DNA of 64,000 nucleotides, from the NCBI GenBank assembly GCA_030512295.1, contig JAULSR010000009.1, forward strand, positions 124,001 through 188,000, given 5' to 3'. Source of the DNA: Bombardia bombarda (Eukaryota > Ascomycota > Sordariomycetes > Sordariales > Lasiosphaeriaceae). Below, piece by piece: positions 1 to 9,694 of this stretch (the stretch's first letter is position 1; every line of letters begins with the position of its first letter). The position numbers and the translations under genes were made by a program. The notes beneath the pieces were generated by a model that saw only the letters and a list, made by a program, of their open reading frames with translations, was not told where the DNA came from and did not search any database.

Positions 1-65
1 TACTGCCTACGAGTTGGGGCGGCAGTATGGCGGTAGACGACATGGATAACGACGATGATGGCTAG
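1..65 (+). CDS. Possible 3' end of an upstream gene (acidic C-terminal tail)
   Basis: From the left edge one frame is open to a TAG at 63-65 and would end in an acidic tail (..MAVDDMDNDDDG). Such tails are common at fungal protein C-termini, so this may be the last exon of a gene that begins outside the window. Only about 20 codons are visible and no domain can be recognised. This is a guess from composition. Confidence 0.2.
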   Translation, partial: LPTSWGGSMAVDDMDNDDDG

Positions 66-947
66 ACGAGACAATCGACGCAGGTGAGAGCCTACGCTCC
101 AGGCTTGCTTACGTGCAACTCATGCGTGTATTTCAATCCCTGGAAAGTATTATTAAAGCGGAGATGCGAGCTCGACGCATCCGAAGCCAGACTGGCAAGG
201 GCAAGGCGACCTTCGCGATGAAGATTTACCTCAAACAGATCGCAAGGTGGTGGGCGACATTTGCAGAACCGCCACCACTCTTCGTCACTATCTACTCCGC
301 TAACATGTCAAAGCAAAAATTGCCGCAAGAAAAACAAGCAAACGCAGGAATAGCAGAAATAGCAATTCGTCCAGATCAGACACTGCATAGGGGAAAGGCT
401 GTCGCAGAAGTCAGGCACCATTTTCCTCAAGTAATTGCACCGTGTTGAGCCAACCTGGCGCAAGACCCCCCACTTCCTATCAGGACCTCTGCTACCTTTC
501 AGGACCACCACGGGGCGGAGTGTGCATTCTGGGCGCCCCGCAAGCCCGGCTTCTCGGACGCTGAACGTGTGCGGACACACGCGTGCACGCCCGCGAAATC
601 CCCAACACCCATATCGGCCAGGCCAGGATCTCCTCGACACTCTTGACCGAAGCATAGGAAGTACAGGCACACCAGCTCTCGTAACTTGAGCTTTCGCGTT
701 GACGGAACTGCAGCTTGTGCAATCTGAAGAGATTCCCTAGAAGTGGCCTGTTATGCATTCCCACTCCCTCTTCCTTGCCCACGGTGCAGCAGCCGCTCAG
801 AGGCTCGAGAGGGGGGCTGGGCTGCGACCTTTGGCGTTCGGCCAATTGAGGCCAGAAACAGATATGGCCAGTTCTTAATCATGTTTGGAATGAAACAACT
901 GCAAGGACACTACAGTGTGAAGCAGTAAGAACCCTAAACACGGGCCT
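66..947. other. Intergenic stretch, no supported gene
   Basis: Several short overlapping frames exist on both strands, but none shows a recognisable domain, splice-consistent continuation or coding-like composition. The right end is the 3' flank of the minus-strand gene ending at 948. Confidence 0.5.
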
Positions 948-2995
948 TCAATTCCCATCGTCAGAGTCCTCGAGCCAAATGATTTTACCATCAGAATGTC
1001 TGTGGTAGTAATCTCCACTATTTGCGTCCAATTTCCAATACTCTTGAGCTTTGGTCCTTGGTCTGGATGAACCGTGAGAAGGTCTTCGCGATGACGAGGC
1101 TTTCCGTTTCTGGCCGCTGCTACAGGGAACGCAGTCATCCACGGGCGGGAGTGACTTCGACGAGACAGAGCTTGACACCGCTGGTGTGGGTTGGCAGGGT
1201 TGCTCGACTAACACATAATCAGCTACGTCTGTGCTCGTCTGCCCGAAAGTGCCGTCAGTAACAGGCAGGAGAGCTCCTTCGGCAACTGGGCAGAGGGTAT
1301 CACGATGCTTCCGCCAGTGCTCCTTTAGCTGATCCCTCAGGTCGTATGATTGTTTCTTGGCGTGGTCTTGTTCATTCCTGAGCCCTCTTCGGCCGTCCTT
1401 AAGCGCTTGGTGAGAGTCTATGAGATTAGTCGATTTGATAGGATACTGGTGGTATTCAAGTGTGCCGTCCTCCGATCGAGTAGCATAGTGTGCGAATAGG
1501 TTGAGATTAGTGCCGTCTGTAGTGAATGTCGTTACCTCGGCATGGCCAAAAGGATCGGGTTTGCCGAGATAGGAAAGGGCCTGAGCCCGGGCGTAGACAA
1601 GGGCAGCTCCATCATAAGCGCTCTGTAGTTTCGCTTCTTCCATGTCCTTCCCACGACTTTTCCATTCGCCAGCCAGATGTGGTAGCGCTAGAGAACGAGG
1701 GTTATCTTTATAAAGAACGGCCCCGTTGACACGGTTGTCGATAGGAAACGGGCGGTACTCTTGCATCTCGGGACCTTCGGCAAAATCGGGCTGAGGAGCA
1801 GATAGGCCGTTGTTGAAGCCAACGTTTTTTGGGAAACCTGTGAATGCCTGGTTGAACACTCTATTATAGCCATCATCATCATAGTCCTTTAACAACGTCC
1901 CGCTCGTTTCAACTACTAAGGTCGCCTCATTACAAGCTCCCTCGACCTTTTTAGCGTACCGCTTGAACTCTGATTCTGTAGGCGAGGCCGATCTGCGAGA
2001 CTGGGCGTGTCGTTCGCGGATGTCCTTGAGGTTCGCCGGGGGCTGAGAGAGAGAGGAGGGGAGGATGCCATTCTTGTAGGTAAGAATAGCAAAGCCAGAC
2101 GTTGTTATCGAAGTGGTCTTTGTTGATGACGACTCGATCGTAGATTCCGGGGGGCCAGATACCGAAACCTTGTTGGCTCCCTTGTTGGCTCCCTTCTTCT
2201 TGGCCATATTGAACTCGGCCAGGTTCTTCCGCGTCAGCCTTGCCCGCTTGAGCTGGTGTTCGTTGTCGTTACCGTCGCTGTCGATATGTCGTTTCCGCAA
2301 CAGCGTGGCTGGAGAGGCTCGCTCCTGTTCCTCGGTCCTAACCTCAGGAGGTGTTGTTGATGGTCGCTTGAGAGGGTTTGGCGGCTGCTCAGTCTACACA
2401 AGTCGTTAATACTTGACATACATCGCCGAACGTGGTCATACCTTGGTAGCCTTCGTTTGTCCGACCTCCGCTTCAAGTTGTGTATTTCTCCTCGTCAATC
2501 CGGGTCGCTCCGGTGTTGACGTCCCAGCGCCTGCTTCGATCTGCCCTCTCAATAGAGCTCTCGAAGTGCTACTAGAGCCCACACCGCTGAGCCTGGCACT
2601 ACGCCTTGAGGGTCCTGTATCTAACGCTTTAACTTCTTGACCCATATTGCAGACATAATAGGATGCTTACGCCTTTGTGTGTCCGCCTGCGTCAACCGTG
2701 CTCTCTTCGCAGGCGAGCAATCGTTCGTAGATACCGGGTGCAGTGGCCGTTTGATGGTCTGCGAGGGCGTCGCGTCTTGTACGAGACCTCCATCCACCGG
2801 AGAATGGTCTCTATGGCTTTGTAGAAGCTCTGCACCAAGGATTAGCGTGGTCTGTTCCAACTTCCGAAGCGGGAGCACTCGGACGTGCGTACCTGGAGTC
2901 TTGCTGGCAGTAACGTCCGGCCGGTTCTCCTGCGACGCCTTGGAGAGTCTGAGACGAGAGCGACAGGCCCTCGGCTTGTAAGCTCCTCCTCTCAT
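948..2995 (-). CDS. Fungal uncharacterised protein with PD-(D/E)XK-like signature (DUF7924-type)
   Basis: Three-exon minus-strand gene: exon 1 2995-2671, exon 2 2620-2442, exon 3 2393-948, giving about 649 residues. Both introns (50 and 48 bases) have GTAAGC/GTATGA donors and TAG acceptors, and the second has a TATTAAC-like branch site; reading phase is kept across both. The ATG at 2995 is the first in frame. The N-terminal third is basic and low in complexity, with two KRARLT-type blocks (about residues 97-102 and 218-223) that could be nuclear localisation signals. The C-terminal half holds the conserved region: a QPDFAEG block (P-D about 370-371), then GEWKSRGK (E about 411, K about 413) followed by a helix-like stretch. 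This order fits a PD-(D/E)XK nuclease core. From memory it resembles the orphan family listed as DUF7924; I could not check. No function is established. It lies next to decayed accessory genes. Confidence 0.75.
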
Positions 2996-3337
2996 GACGA
3001 GAAATGTGCCGGTGTGTGGAAAACGGATGGATGTTTAAATCAATACTCAGACTGGGCGGACGTAAACGGCTTCAGAGGTCGTCTTTTGAGGTGGCCTGGC
3101 CAGTTTGAGCTAAGGCGAGCAGGGCATTGAAAAGTGGGAACGGCTAAGAATGATTGGCCACCTGCTCTCTGATAAATGCGGGGACAGTTCGCGTAACTCA
3201 CCACTACCCCCGAACTCAGCCTTCTATTGGCTGGTGATTATTCGGTCGACCTGTGAGTAAGCGCGCATAGGGGCAGGACATGGCCAAGGTGTCACGGGCG
3301 TAGCCCGCTCCTATGTGTAGAATAGTTCGCGGGGTAC

Positions 3338-3353
3338 TAGCGCCTTGGCGCTA
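3338..3353. repeat. Short inverted repeat
   Basis: TAGCGCC and GGCGCTA arms face each other across a two-base TT centre, followed by a second partial match (GGCACTAG). The arms are too short to prove function. It could be a protein-binding site or part of a decayed terminal inverted repeat. Confidence 0.4.
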
Positions 3354-3420
3354 AGGCACTAGCACGTGACATGTGGAGCTCCTTGGTTGACCCGTGCACC
3401 TTAGTCAGCCTTCCCAGGGA

Positions 3421-3476
3421 TATATTTATTATTTTATTATTTATTATTTTATTATTTATTATTTTAATAATTATTA
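3421..3476. repeat. AT-only low-complexity tract
   Basis: About 56 bases of A and T only, built from TATTATTT-like words, just upstream of the decayed phosphotransferase-like gene. Slippage of a short unit explains it; AT enrichment by RIP is an alternative, since neighbouring relics carry C-to-T type stops. Confidence 0.7.
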
Positions 3477-3547
3477 CCGTTTAAATATCCTTCGCGACCC
3501 CCTTCATCTCTCAATCCAAGCAGCGGGAATCTGCGCATGTCACGACC

Positions 3548-4493
3548 ATGTCTCTCCCACCGACAGACATCTCGCGAGAAATATACAACGACATCATGTC
3601 TAAAACTGGGCACCCTGTCCGCAGTATGACGAGACTGATGGAGGGCCAGTCTCACAAGGTCTACCAGATCACCCTGGAGGACTCGGAGATCAATACTGCC
3701 TCAGAATCGCAAAAGATGAGGACGCTCGAGCCTTTGCCCGTCGTGGCATGGAGGTGCTCAAACATCTAAAGAAAACACAACCTTCAATAGTTCCCGCCCT
3801 GACATACAGTGACTGGCTTCGAAGTGAGGTGGACAAAGGATTTCGCCGGTTGCTCCAGGGCGCGGGCTGGGGTGACCCGGTTCATTTTCTCCATGGCCGT
3901 ATGATTATTTGCAATCATGTGTCAAAGGAAGATGACATGGCGATAGCGTTAAAGTACGGGGACTTGAACGCGTAGAATGTTCTTGTAGATACAATTGGTT
4001 TCACTGGGTAAGTGTTTTATTACGCTTACGAGACGATGATCAAAGTACTGCTATAAGCTGACACCTCGGAAGTGTGATAGACTGGGATACAGCCCAAAAT
4101 GTCCCGATTCCCGCCGCTGTTCAGCATCCAATGTTCATTGCAGTCATCCCAGGATGGCGTAATGACGGCGTGCCTGAAGACATGACCTTCGAGAAAGACC
4201 GTGAAGCTCTGGAGCAGGAGGTGAGACGGCTGGCGGCGACATCAACATCGTCGATTGCTCAGAGAGTACCGGAATTGTTGTCGAGCAGCTATGAGAGGCA
4301 TTTCTTTGAGCAATCGCTCCGAAACAGGGTCATTAATGACGAGTACATCCGTCTACGATCCGCTCTAGACGTCCTCGACAAGGTTCGTGCTGCAAATGAG
4401 TTGGAATCATTCCTTGTCACCCATCTGGACCTACGAAGTCACCCAGAGGTATTAAAACTACAGACGCAACTGTCTGGTTTGCCGCTTGCTTAA
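3548..4493 (+). pseudogene. Decayed aminoglycoside/choline phosphotransferase-like (APH) gene
   Basis: Pieces of an APH-type kinase fold lie in order. From ATG 3548 there is an N-terminal block (..SHKVYQITLED..). The frame then shifts by one at an AAAA run near 3711-3714 into ..ARRGMEVLKHLKK... A catalytic-loop-like GDLNA block follows at about 3960-3974, interrupted by TAG (3975-3977) and resuming at once as NVLVDTIGFTG. A plausible intron (donor GTAAGT near 4010, acceptor AAG near 4073) joins this to VIDWDTAQ, which corresponds to the Mg-binding D-W-D motif of APH kinases. The tail runs to 4493. Family members read G-D-x-N-x-x-N-V-L-V-D here, so TAG fits a CAG with a single C-to-T change. 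I see no way to make an intact product, though stop readthrough or an assembly error at the A run is possible. Confidence 0.7.
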
Positions 4494-5086
4494 GCGACGG
4501 CGACTTGATGGTATCAAGGATTTGGCATGACATGGGTTGGGTAAAACCCATGTATTTCGAAACGGCTTGCTCAGTCCGAGACGTGCATTGCTGGAAGTTT
4601 GACCCAAAAGAGACGGATCATTGGAATTCGACCAATTTTGGCAGCACAGCATATCTATTCTTGCTCTAGCGTCATCGTCCTTGTGCATAGTCTCGGTATA
4701 TGGCAGGCCAGCTAAGACATTGAGAGATCATGCCCTCAGAAAGGCAGATGCAACTGTTTTCCGAAGCTGTTTCTCTATGCATCTGGCAGAGGAAAGTTGC
4801 TGACTAAAATACTATATGCTGACAGGCACCTTCCAACAACTTGAAAAAGCGATCCTCTGAACATTCGCAGGAAAAGCGGTTACAATCTATTACAGGCACC
4901 ACAAATTCCTCGAATCTCTGCTTCTAATTCTGGTCGATATGATTGTGGTTGGGGTTCGTAGATGAGCCTGTATCTCTGCAGGCACATCTATAGTTCTTCG
5001 GCTGCCCAGAGGGGAAAGCCCAGAAAGTCGTCACGTCCTCATCGTTTGTCGAACCGACATGCTATTGAGATTCATCATAACTCCTG
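4494..5086. other. Gene-poor stretch between two relics
   Basis: Short frames only (the longest near 4621-4803), with no recognisable domain. This may be 3' flank of the APH-like relic and of the minus-strand relic ending at 5087, or more strongly decayed sequence. Confidence 0.5.
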
Positions 5087-5600
5087 TCAAGTATTGGGCA
5101 CGCTCACCGAGTTCCAAGGGACCTTGACACTGATGCCCCCGTTCGTAGTGATTACTAGTTCTTCTGGGTCTGTAGGCGAATATCGGCGAAGTCCAACATA
5201 TGTAAGACTGTGCTGTCTGATCATCTCCTGGACTCGGGCCAGAAAGGCTGAGTGGGAGTCGTCATCTGAAGCTCTGAACTCGTACTCGTAAGGTTTCTAC
5301 TGACCTTCGTGAAGGGTCAAGCTTTTAGGGCGAATCGGGAATCCGTGGATGTCTTGAACCGAATCATGGAGAAGGAAATTCTGCAAGGTCTGTTTGAAAT
5401 CCATGATCCTATAGTCTGGTGCAATCTCAGTGTGGCGATGAACAAGCGTGACCCCATATAGGTCGTCTTTCTGATGTTGAGCAGCAACGGTCCGAAATTC
5501 GGACAAAAAAACTGTCGAATTTTGGATTGGTCGCCACCAAGGCGTGAGCTGTCTCGAGGGAGGGGACGTATGCCAGGATAGATCGGTCGAACGTGGCCAT
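5087..5600 (-). pseudogene. Broken gene of an uncharacterised fungal family with a V-H-R-H block
   Basis: Reading leftward from ATG 5600, the frame gives MATFDRSILAYVPSLETAHA... It shifts by one at a seven-T run near 5505-5513 into SEFRTVAAQHQKDDLYGVTLVHRH. It then continues through a TAG near 5298-5300 (..LHEGQ stop KPYEYEFRASDDD..) and runs on as coding-like sequence to a TGA at 5087-5089. The YGVTLVHRH block resembles a fungal hypothetical family I recall as having G-V-C-L-x-H-R-H; no biochemical role is known to me. The TAG fits CAG or TGG with one transition. The frameshift is in a homopolymer and could be a sequencing error; the in-frame stop is less easily explained that way. The next relic lies 150 bases upstream on the same strand. 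Confidence 0.6.
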
Positions 5601-5745
5601 TGTCGAAGCAAACTGGTAAGAGTAGTTTGGGAAAGTAAACAAAGATCCGAGTATAAGATGACACAAATACTGTCGTAGGATCTTTATATTCCTTGATCAG
5701 TGTCACACATCATGTCTCCGTTCCATGGTATTCGCGTTTATCGTC

Positions 5746-6335
5746 TTAAAGCCCTCTGTTGTCTATTTGCCATGCGCGGAAGTCCCGCCACCTCTTGAGC
5801 TGCTTCTGGAAGACATCATTCCAGTAGAGTTTGCCCGTATCTGGATACTCTTGCCAAGGACGCAGCTGATTGCGATACTGCTCGGGATCTGCAGACACTT
5901 CTTCCAGAAGATCGATGGGGTATGCCGGCAGTCCGCCCTCGTCAAGAAGCTCATCGTACGCAAAAGTCTCGCATTTTTTTTCCAATGCGTCAAAGTCTAC
6001 CTCTTCAGTCGGTGCTCTTTCGTAGCGCGACGGCCCAGAGAGAGCTTGAGGCAACGTGTCTCAACTGTCGGGGAGTTGGAGGAGTCGTGCGGTAACCAGG
6101 TCAAGATCGACAGGGCGGAATTCGGCAACCTCATTCGCTTTCTGTTACTTTAGCCTCGCCGCGAGCTGGTCTCGCTGGTCCTTTGGGAGATGTTCCCAGC
6201 CATCCAGATCGAGACCAAAACCGCTATCGGCTCCGCGGTTCTGCTTCATGTCCTGGACAAGCTCTGCGTCGCTGAAGGCCAGAATGTTGTCAACGGACAG
6301 TTAGAATATGGAGGCGCTGGATCAGAGTGTGCCAT
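5746..6335 (-). pseudogene. Broken gene of the uncharacterised 'WQ..NRG' fungal family, copy 1
   Basis: Starts at ATG 6335 (MAHSDPAPPYSN..). A one-base deletion near 6300 shifts the frame into LSVDNILAFSDAELVQDMKQ, then ..DGWEHLPKDQRDQLAARLK, then TAA, QKANEVAEF.., then TGA, then a 100-codon stretch ending RWRDFRAWQIDNRGL and TAA at 5746-5748. TAA and TGA fit CAA-to-TAA and CGA-to-TGA changes. Sordariomycete homologues I remember have the same order: an N-terminal LSVDDI..DAE..Q.M motif, a central D.W..L..DER motif, then LLEDVS...Y...LRPWQ and RW..F..WQ..NRG. They continue much further, so this copy is also truncated. Function unknown. A second broken copy lies at 40808-41988. Confidence 0.65.
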
Positions 6336-7256
6336 GTTGCCAACAGAAGAGCCTGAGTGGCGCGGAGCCAGTCCCCTGGACTATCTTCCACGCCTTGAAC
6401 TAAGATTCAGCAAGCCACCCAAAAGCTCGCATAGGTTTGTATTCGGGTGGGACGAGAACAGTGACATCGTCCTGCCCTTCATCTAGGATCGGTGGTACCT
6501 GACCCCGGTTTACCGTGAACCGGGCTTGGGGGCTTACGGTACATCTCCCGATTCCGTTGATACTGCAGACAATTTGCAGGGGCGATACGAAAAATGTCTC
6601 CCATTTTCCTTGGAAATGAAATTGCCTGGCAAATTTGGCAAATTTGCACAGCCGAGCCGACATTGTGGACGGGACGGGCGTGAGCCTAACGAAAAAACTC
6701 GTTTGGCATGGGAGGGTAAGCGGCTCCACCATGTACCGTCTGTATAACGAGAGCTTCTGGACTGGCGTTTCAGACCATTTCCAGAGTCACGTGACTTCGC
6801 CGAAATTAAGCTTTCGTTCTTGGGACCAGTACATTCTGTTAGCGGGCTTTGGGCAAGGACAAATTCACAAGCTGCCTCGAGGTTGCTTACCTTAGCAGCC
6901 CAGACCCTTTCCTTCTCTTTCGGGCGACTCTTGCGAGACTGCAGCCACTCAGCGTCCAGTGTAGTGTGAGCACGCTATCCATTTTCTTACACGGCCATTT
7001 CTGTCGCTACTCGAAGGAGTGGTGTGCAACTTGGCAATAATAATCACTCTCTGTTCTGAGTCGCTTTCTTCTCTTCGTTGATCCATGTTATGTGTACCTA
7101 CTCTCTCGTGTTCATTTGTTACTTCACCGCCTCGGTACCTTCTCTTTTCACCATGAGATACTATCCGGCCTTCTCTGCTGTTTCCACCACCCAGCCCTCG
7201 TGTACCAAGTATTCATCCATACGAAAAAGAGCTTGCTCCCTAGCTATTACAAGCAG
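6336..7256. other. Gene-poor stretch upstream of the F-box-like gene
   Basis: Short frames on both strands (for example 6526-6747 and 6400-6732) show no domain or plausible splicing. Near 6620-6650 there is a local repetition of a CAAATTTG-like word. Part of this must be the 5' flank of the plus-strand gene starting at 7257. Confidence 0.45.
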
Positions 7257-8129
7257 ATGCTGTCCCTGACAAGTCTGAGTTCAGAACTCCTGATACTCAT
7301 ATTCGAAAAAGGTATGTTGTTCCAGTTATGGACCAGGCCTAGTAATAAACTTATCCAAAGCCAGAGGCCCAAGCTATACATCGAAGGACTCCCGTCAAGT
7401 TGGGAAGAAGGAAATCGAGCAGATCTGTACGCGAAAGCTATCCCATGCGACCTCTTGGTTTCATTGAAGCTAGCCTGCCCGACACCACCTTTGAGGACAG
7501 ATTTGGACACACTGAAGCAACTACTACTCAAGTCTCGGTATCTCGAAACCCTCCATTACCAGGACCGCGGACAGGGAACCCAATTCAGATTCAATGCCTC
7601 GGAGCGCCTTCCATCTTACAGAGAGTTGATACTCAGGTCATACGACTGGAACCACGACAAGGAGGACGTTGCAGCTCACTTGGATTTCTCCCAGATTCGC
7701 TCTCTAGAGTTGATTTCAGTCCCCATCTTCAACTTCCTTGCCTCGATATCACCCTTCGATTTTGCGCAGTTAAATAATCTACATATTGAAGACTTCAGCG
7801 CTCACACCAGCCCCGACCGTCGAGTCGAGGCGACCAGCGGGCTTTACAAACTCGTGCGGGATAATATTCGAGCGCTACGCACTCTTCGAATCACATGCCA
7901 CATTGCCTTTTTCGCCATCGATGCCATTCTTACTCACTCCAAGACTCTCCAGAATTTGCAACTACGGGATCATGTTGGCTTCGCAGAAGGTGACAGACGC
8001 TGTCCAACCTTGCAGATTGAGGATCTGATGAAACTTTCAAGATCGCTGGTTGTCCTAGAAACACTTGAGCTGGACCTGGACGTTGGGCCTACCGTTTTGC
8101 CCAATTTTCTATCGGCACTTTGCGCTTGA
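7257..8129 (+). CDS. F-box/leucine-rich-repeat-like protein, possibly decayed
   Basis: An ATG at 7257 opens a 291-residue frame starting MLSLTSLSSELLILIFEK, the typical first half of an F-box helix (L-P/S-x-E-L-L). The second half of the F-box is not evident; a GTATGT near 7312 suggests an intron there, but no acceptor keeps the downstream frame. The rest has irregular leucine repeats (..RSLELISVPIFNFL.., ..LRTLRITCHIAFF.., ..LVVLETLELDLDVG..) like the single-pass LRR regions of sordariomycete F-box proteins. F-box proteins normally carry substrates to SCF ubiquitin ligases. The frame stops at TGA 8127-8129 and coding-like sequence may continue for about 30 codons, so the 3' end may have been lost to a CGA-to-TGA change. 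It may be functional or a relic. Confidence 0.5.
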   Translation: MLSLTSLSSELLILIFEKGMLFQLWTRPSNKLIQSQRPKLYIEGLPSSWEEGNRADLYAKAIPCDLLVSLKLACPTPPLRTDLDTLKQLLLKSRYLETLHYQDRGQGTQFRFNASERLPSYRELILRSYDWNHDKEDVAAHLDFSQIRSLELISVPIFNFLASISPFDFAQLNNLHIEDFSAHTSPDRRVEATSGLYKLVRDNIRALRTLRITCHIAFFAIDAILTHSKTLQNLQLRDHVGFAEGDRRCPTLQIEDLMKLSRSLVVLETLELDLDVGPTVLPNFLSALCA

Positions 8130-8237
8130 TGCTTTGTTCTCGAGAAATCTATGACTGGCGAGATTATACTGCGAGAGGATCGAGGTATCGGGATGGAGAT
8201 CATAGGTGTGTACAAGAGTGAGTAACTATCATCTCCG

Positions 8238-8705
8238 ATGGTGCACCGCTGTCAAAGGTATTTTGTACGTACGTGTTGGGTCTCTCCGACATGCATACAC
8301 GCTGGGCAACTGACTGACTTCCGAGTGTATAACGAGACGGATCAGCGCACCTATACAGCAACACGATCAAGCAGAGTACAGAGACGAAAGAAGCAATTGG
8401 CACAAAGCAAACCCCAAGAGCGCAAAGACAAGCAAATATGCCGGCTCAAACGAACGTATTTTTTCTACCCCGTCGGCGCCAGGGGGGATACAGCTTGCCC
8501 ATCGTGCAACAAGGAATCCGGCGTCAATAAGCACTACTACACAATGTGGGACTATCCCCTCTCCACATGCTGCGGTCGGCATAGTGGCGGCTGCAGAGAC
8601 AGCTGCAGGGAATGCCCCTTTCTTAACCTCGAAAAGCACACCGCAGCGCTGTTAGAATGCGATCAGTGCAAGGCAAGGATTGCCAGCTGGAGTAGGCGCG
8701 CATGA
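8238..8705 (+). CDS. Small Cys-rich open frame, uncertain
   Basis: A 155-codon frame with two C-x2-C pairs (CPSC near codon 96, CDQC near codon 144) and a Cys/His-rich stretch between them, preceded by a basic segment (..RSSRVQRRKKQ..). The spacing could suit a zinc-binding fold. I do not recognise the family and the N-terminal third does not look coding. An opposite-strand frame overlaps it. Confidence 0.2.
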   Translation: MVHRCQRYFVRTCWVSPTCIHAGQLTDFRVYNETDQRTYTATRSSRVQRRKKQLAQSKPQERKDKQICRLKRTYFFYPVGARGDTACPSCNKESGVNKHYYTMWDYPLSTCCGRHSGGCRDSCRECPFLNLEKHTAALLECDQCKARIASWSRRA

Positions 8706-9694
8706 TGGCTATACCTGGGAGGTGGGTAGCGGATATACTCAAGCCGAGGCTGCGAATGGTGCGTCTTATGCTGGTGCGGCATCCCTTGGGGTTCAATTCT
8801 GTGCGGGACCGGGGTATCAATAATTGGTATCGCGTGATGCTGGAGCAGCAGACTCGGCTGGTGCAAGGAACGAGGTCGAAATGGCGGAATGCAGTCTATC
8901 TAGGAGGACCTGTTATCAACTTTGGAAAGTTGACGACAGATGCACTTGGATATCTGCATCTGGACGGAATCATGTGAATCTACAGTTGGTTATATACACT
9001 GAACTATGTTGCCAACAATACAGTATCAAAACTGGTAGGAGATGTGAACTTGTCCATCTTCCTCTTCCTATCAGGGAGGATTAACTGTATTTATTCTCTG
9101 GGTTACATTCGCCAGTCACATCAGCCAAATTTCATTTTCAACCATGCAATGACCCTGCTATATTTATTCCCGAAGCCCATTTTAAAACCATCCATGATTT
9201 GAGAAAAATTGAATACTCACCCCTTGTTGACACCCCTTTTCGTGTAGCCCCTTTTTCTTTTGGCGACCCTTATAAATCAGGCTCCAGTCTGCCGTCTGCC
9301 CCAGCGTTGCCAAGGAAGCTGCGGCGGGAGCAAGCAATGGCTTCCCCGCAACTCGCTGTTGCTGTGTGTCTTACTCATCCCCCACTCCACTCCCATTCAC
9401 CCAGTTGACACCATCCCAACTAAAGAAGCAGCAGCATCCGCTCAAACAAGGGTCACCCCCACTCGAGCCTCACTCACCCCTGCTCTCCCGGCTTGGCCCA
9501 AACCACCGCTCATCCCATCAACGTCATCGGCCCCGGTCGAGACTCGAGACTCCATTAACCGAGTCGAGTCTAATCCATGTAAGACGGCAGCAACAGCAGC
9601 AATTCATCTCTGAATAGCACCACCCCAATCACGGTTTCACAATCCTGTTTTCTCGCTTGCAGAGACACACACACACATTCCCAAAGCACCCACC
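8706..9694. other. Intergenic region and promoter of the histidine phosphatase gene
   Basis: Frames near 8702-9084 show no domain. From about 9220 the plus strand becomes C- and CT-rich, usual for the promoter and 5' UTR of a housekeeping fungal gene; the ATG at 9695 follows directly. Confidence 0.5.

Larger units (their letters stand above)
2996..3547. other. Intergenic stretch with AT tract and short hairpin
   Basis: No gene is supported. It holds a short inverted repeat near 3338-3353 and an AT-only tract at 3421-3476, each listed separately. It forms the 5' flank of the minus-strand gene starting at 2995 and of the plus-strand relic starting at 3548. Confidence 0.5.

Noticed and set aside
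3421..3476. AT tract as a centromere or RIP-island marker
   Set aside because: Only 56 bases long with ordinary GC content on both sides.
3700..3720. Treating the relic frameshifts at AAAA (3.7 kb) and T7 (5.5 kb) as certain mutations
   Set aside because: They sit in homopolymers and could be assembly errors. The pseudogene calls rest on the stops and deletions, not on these alone.
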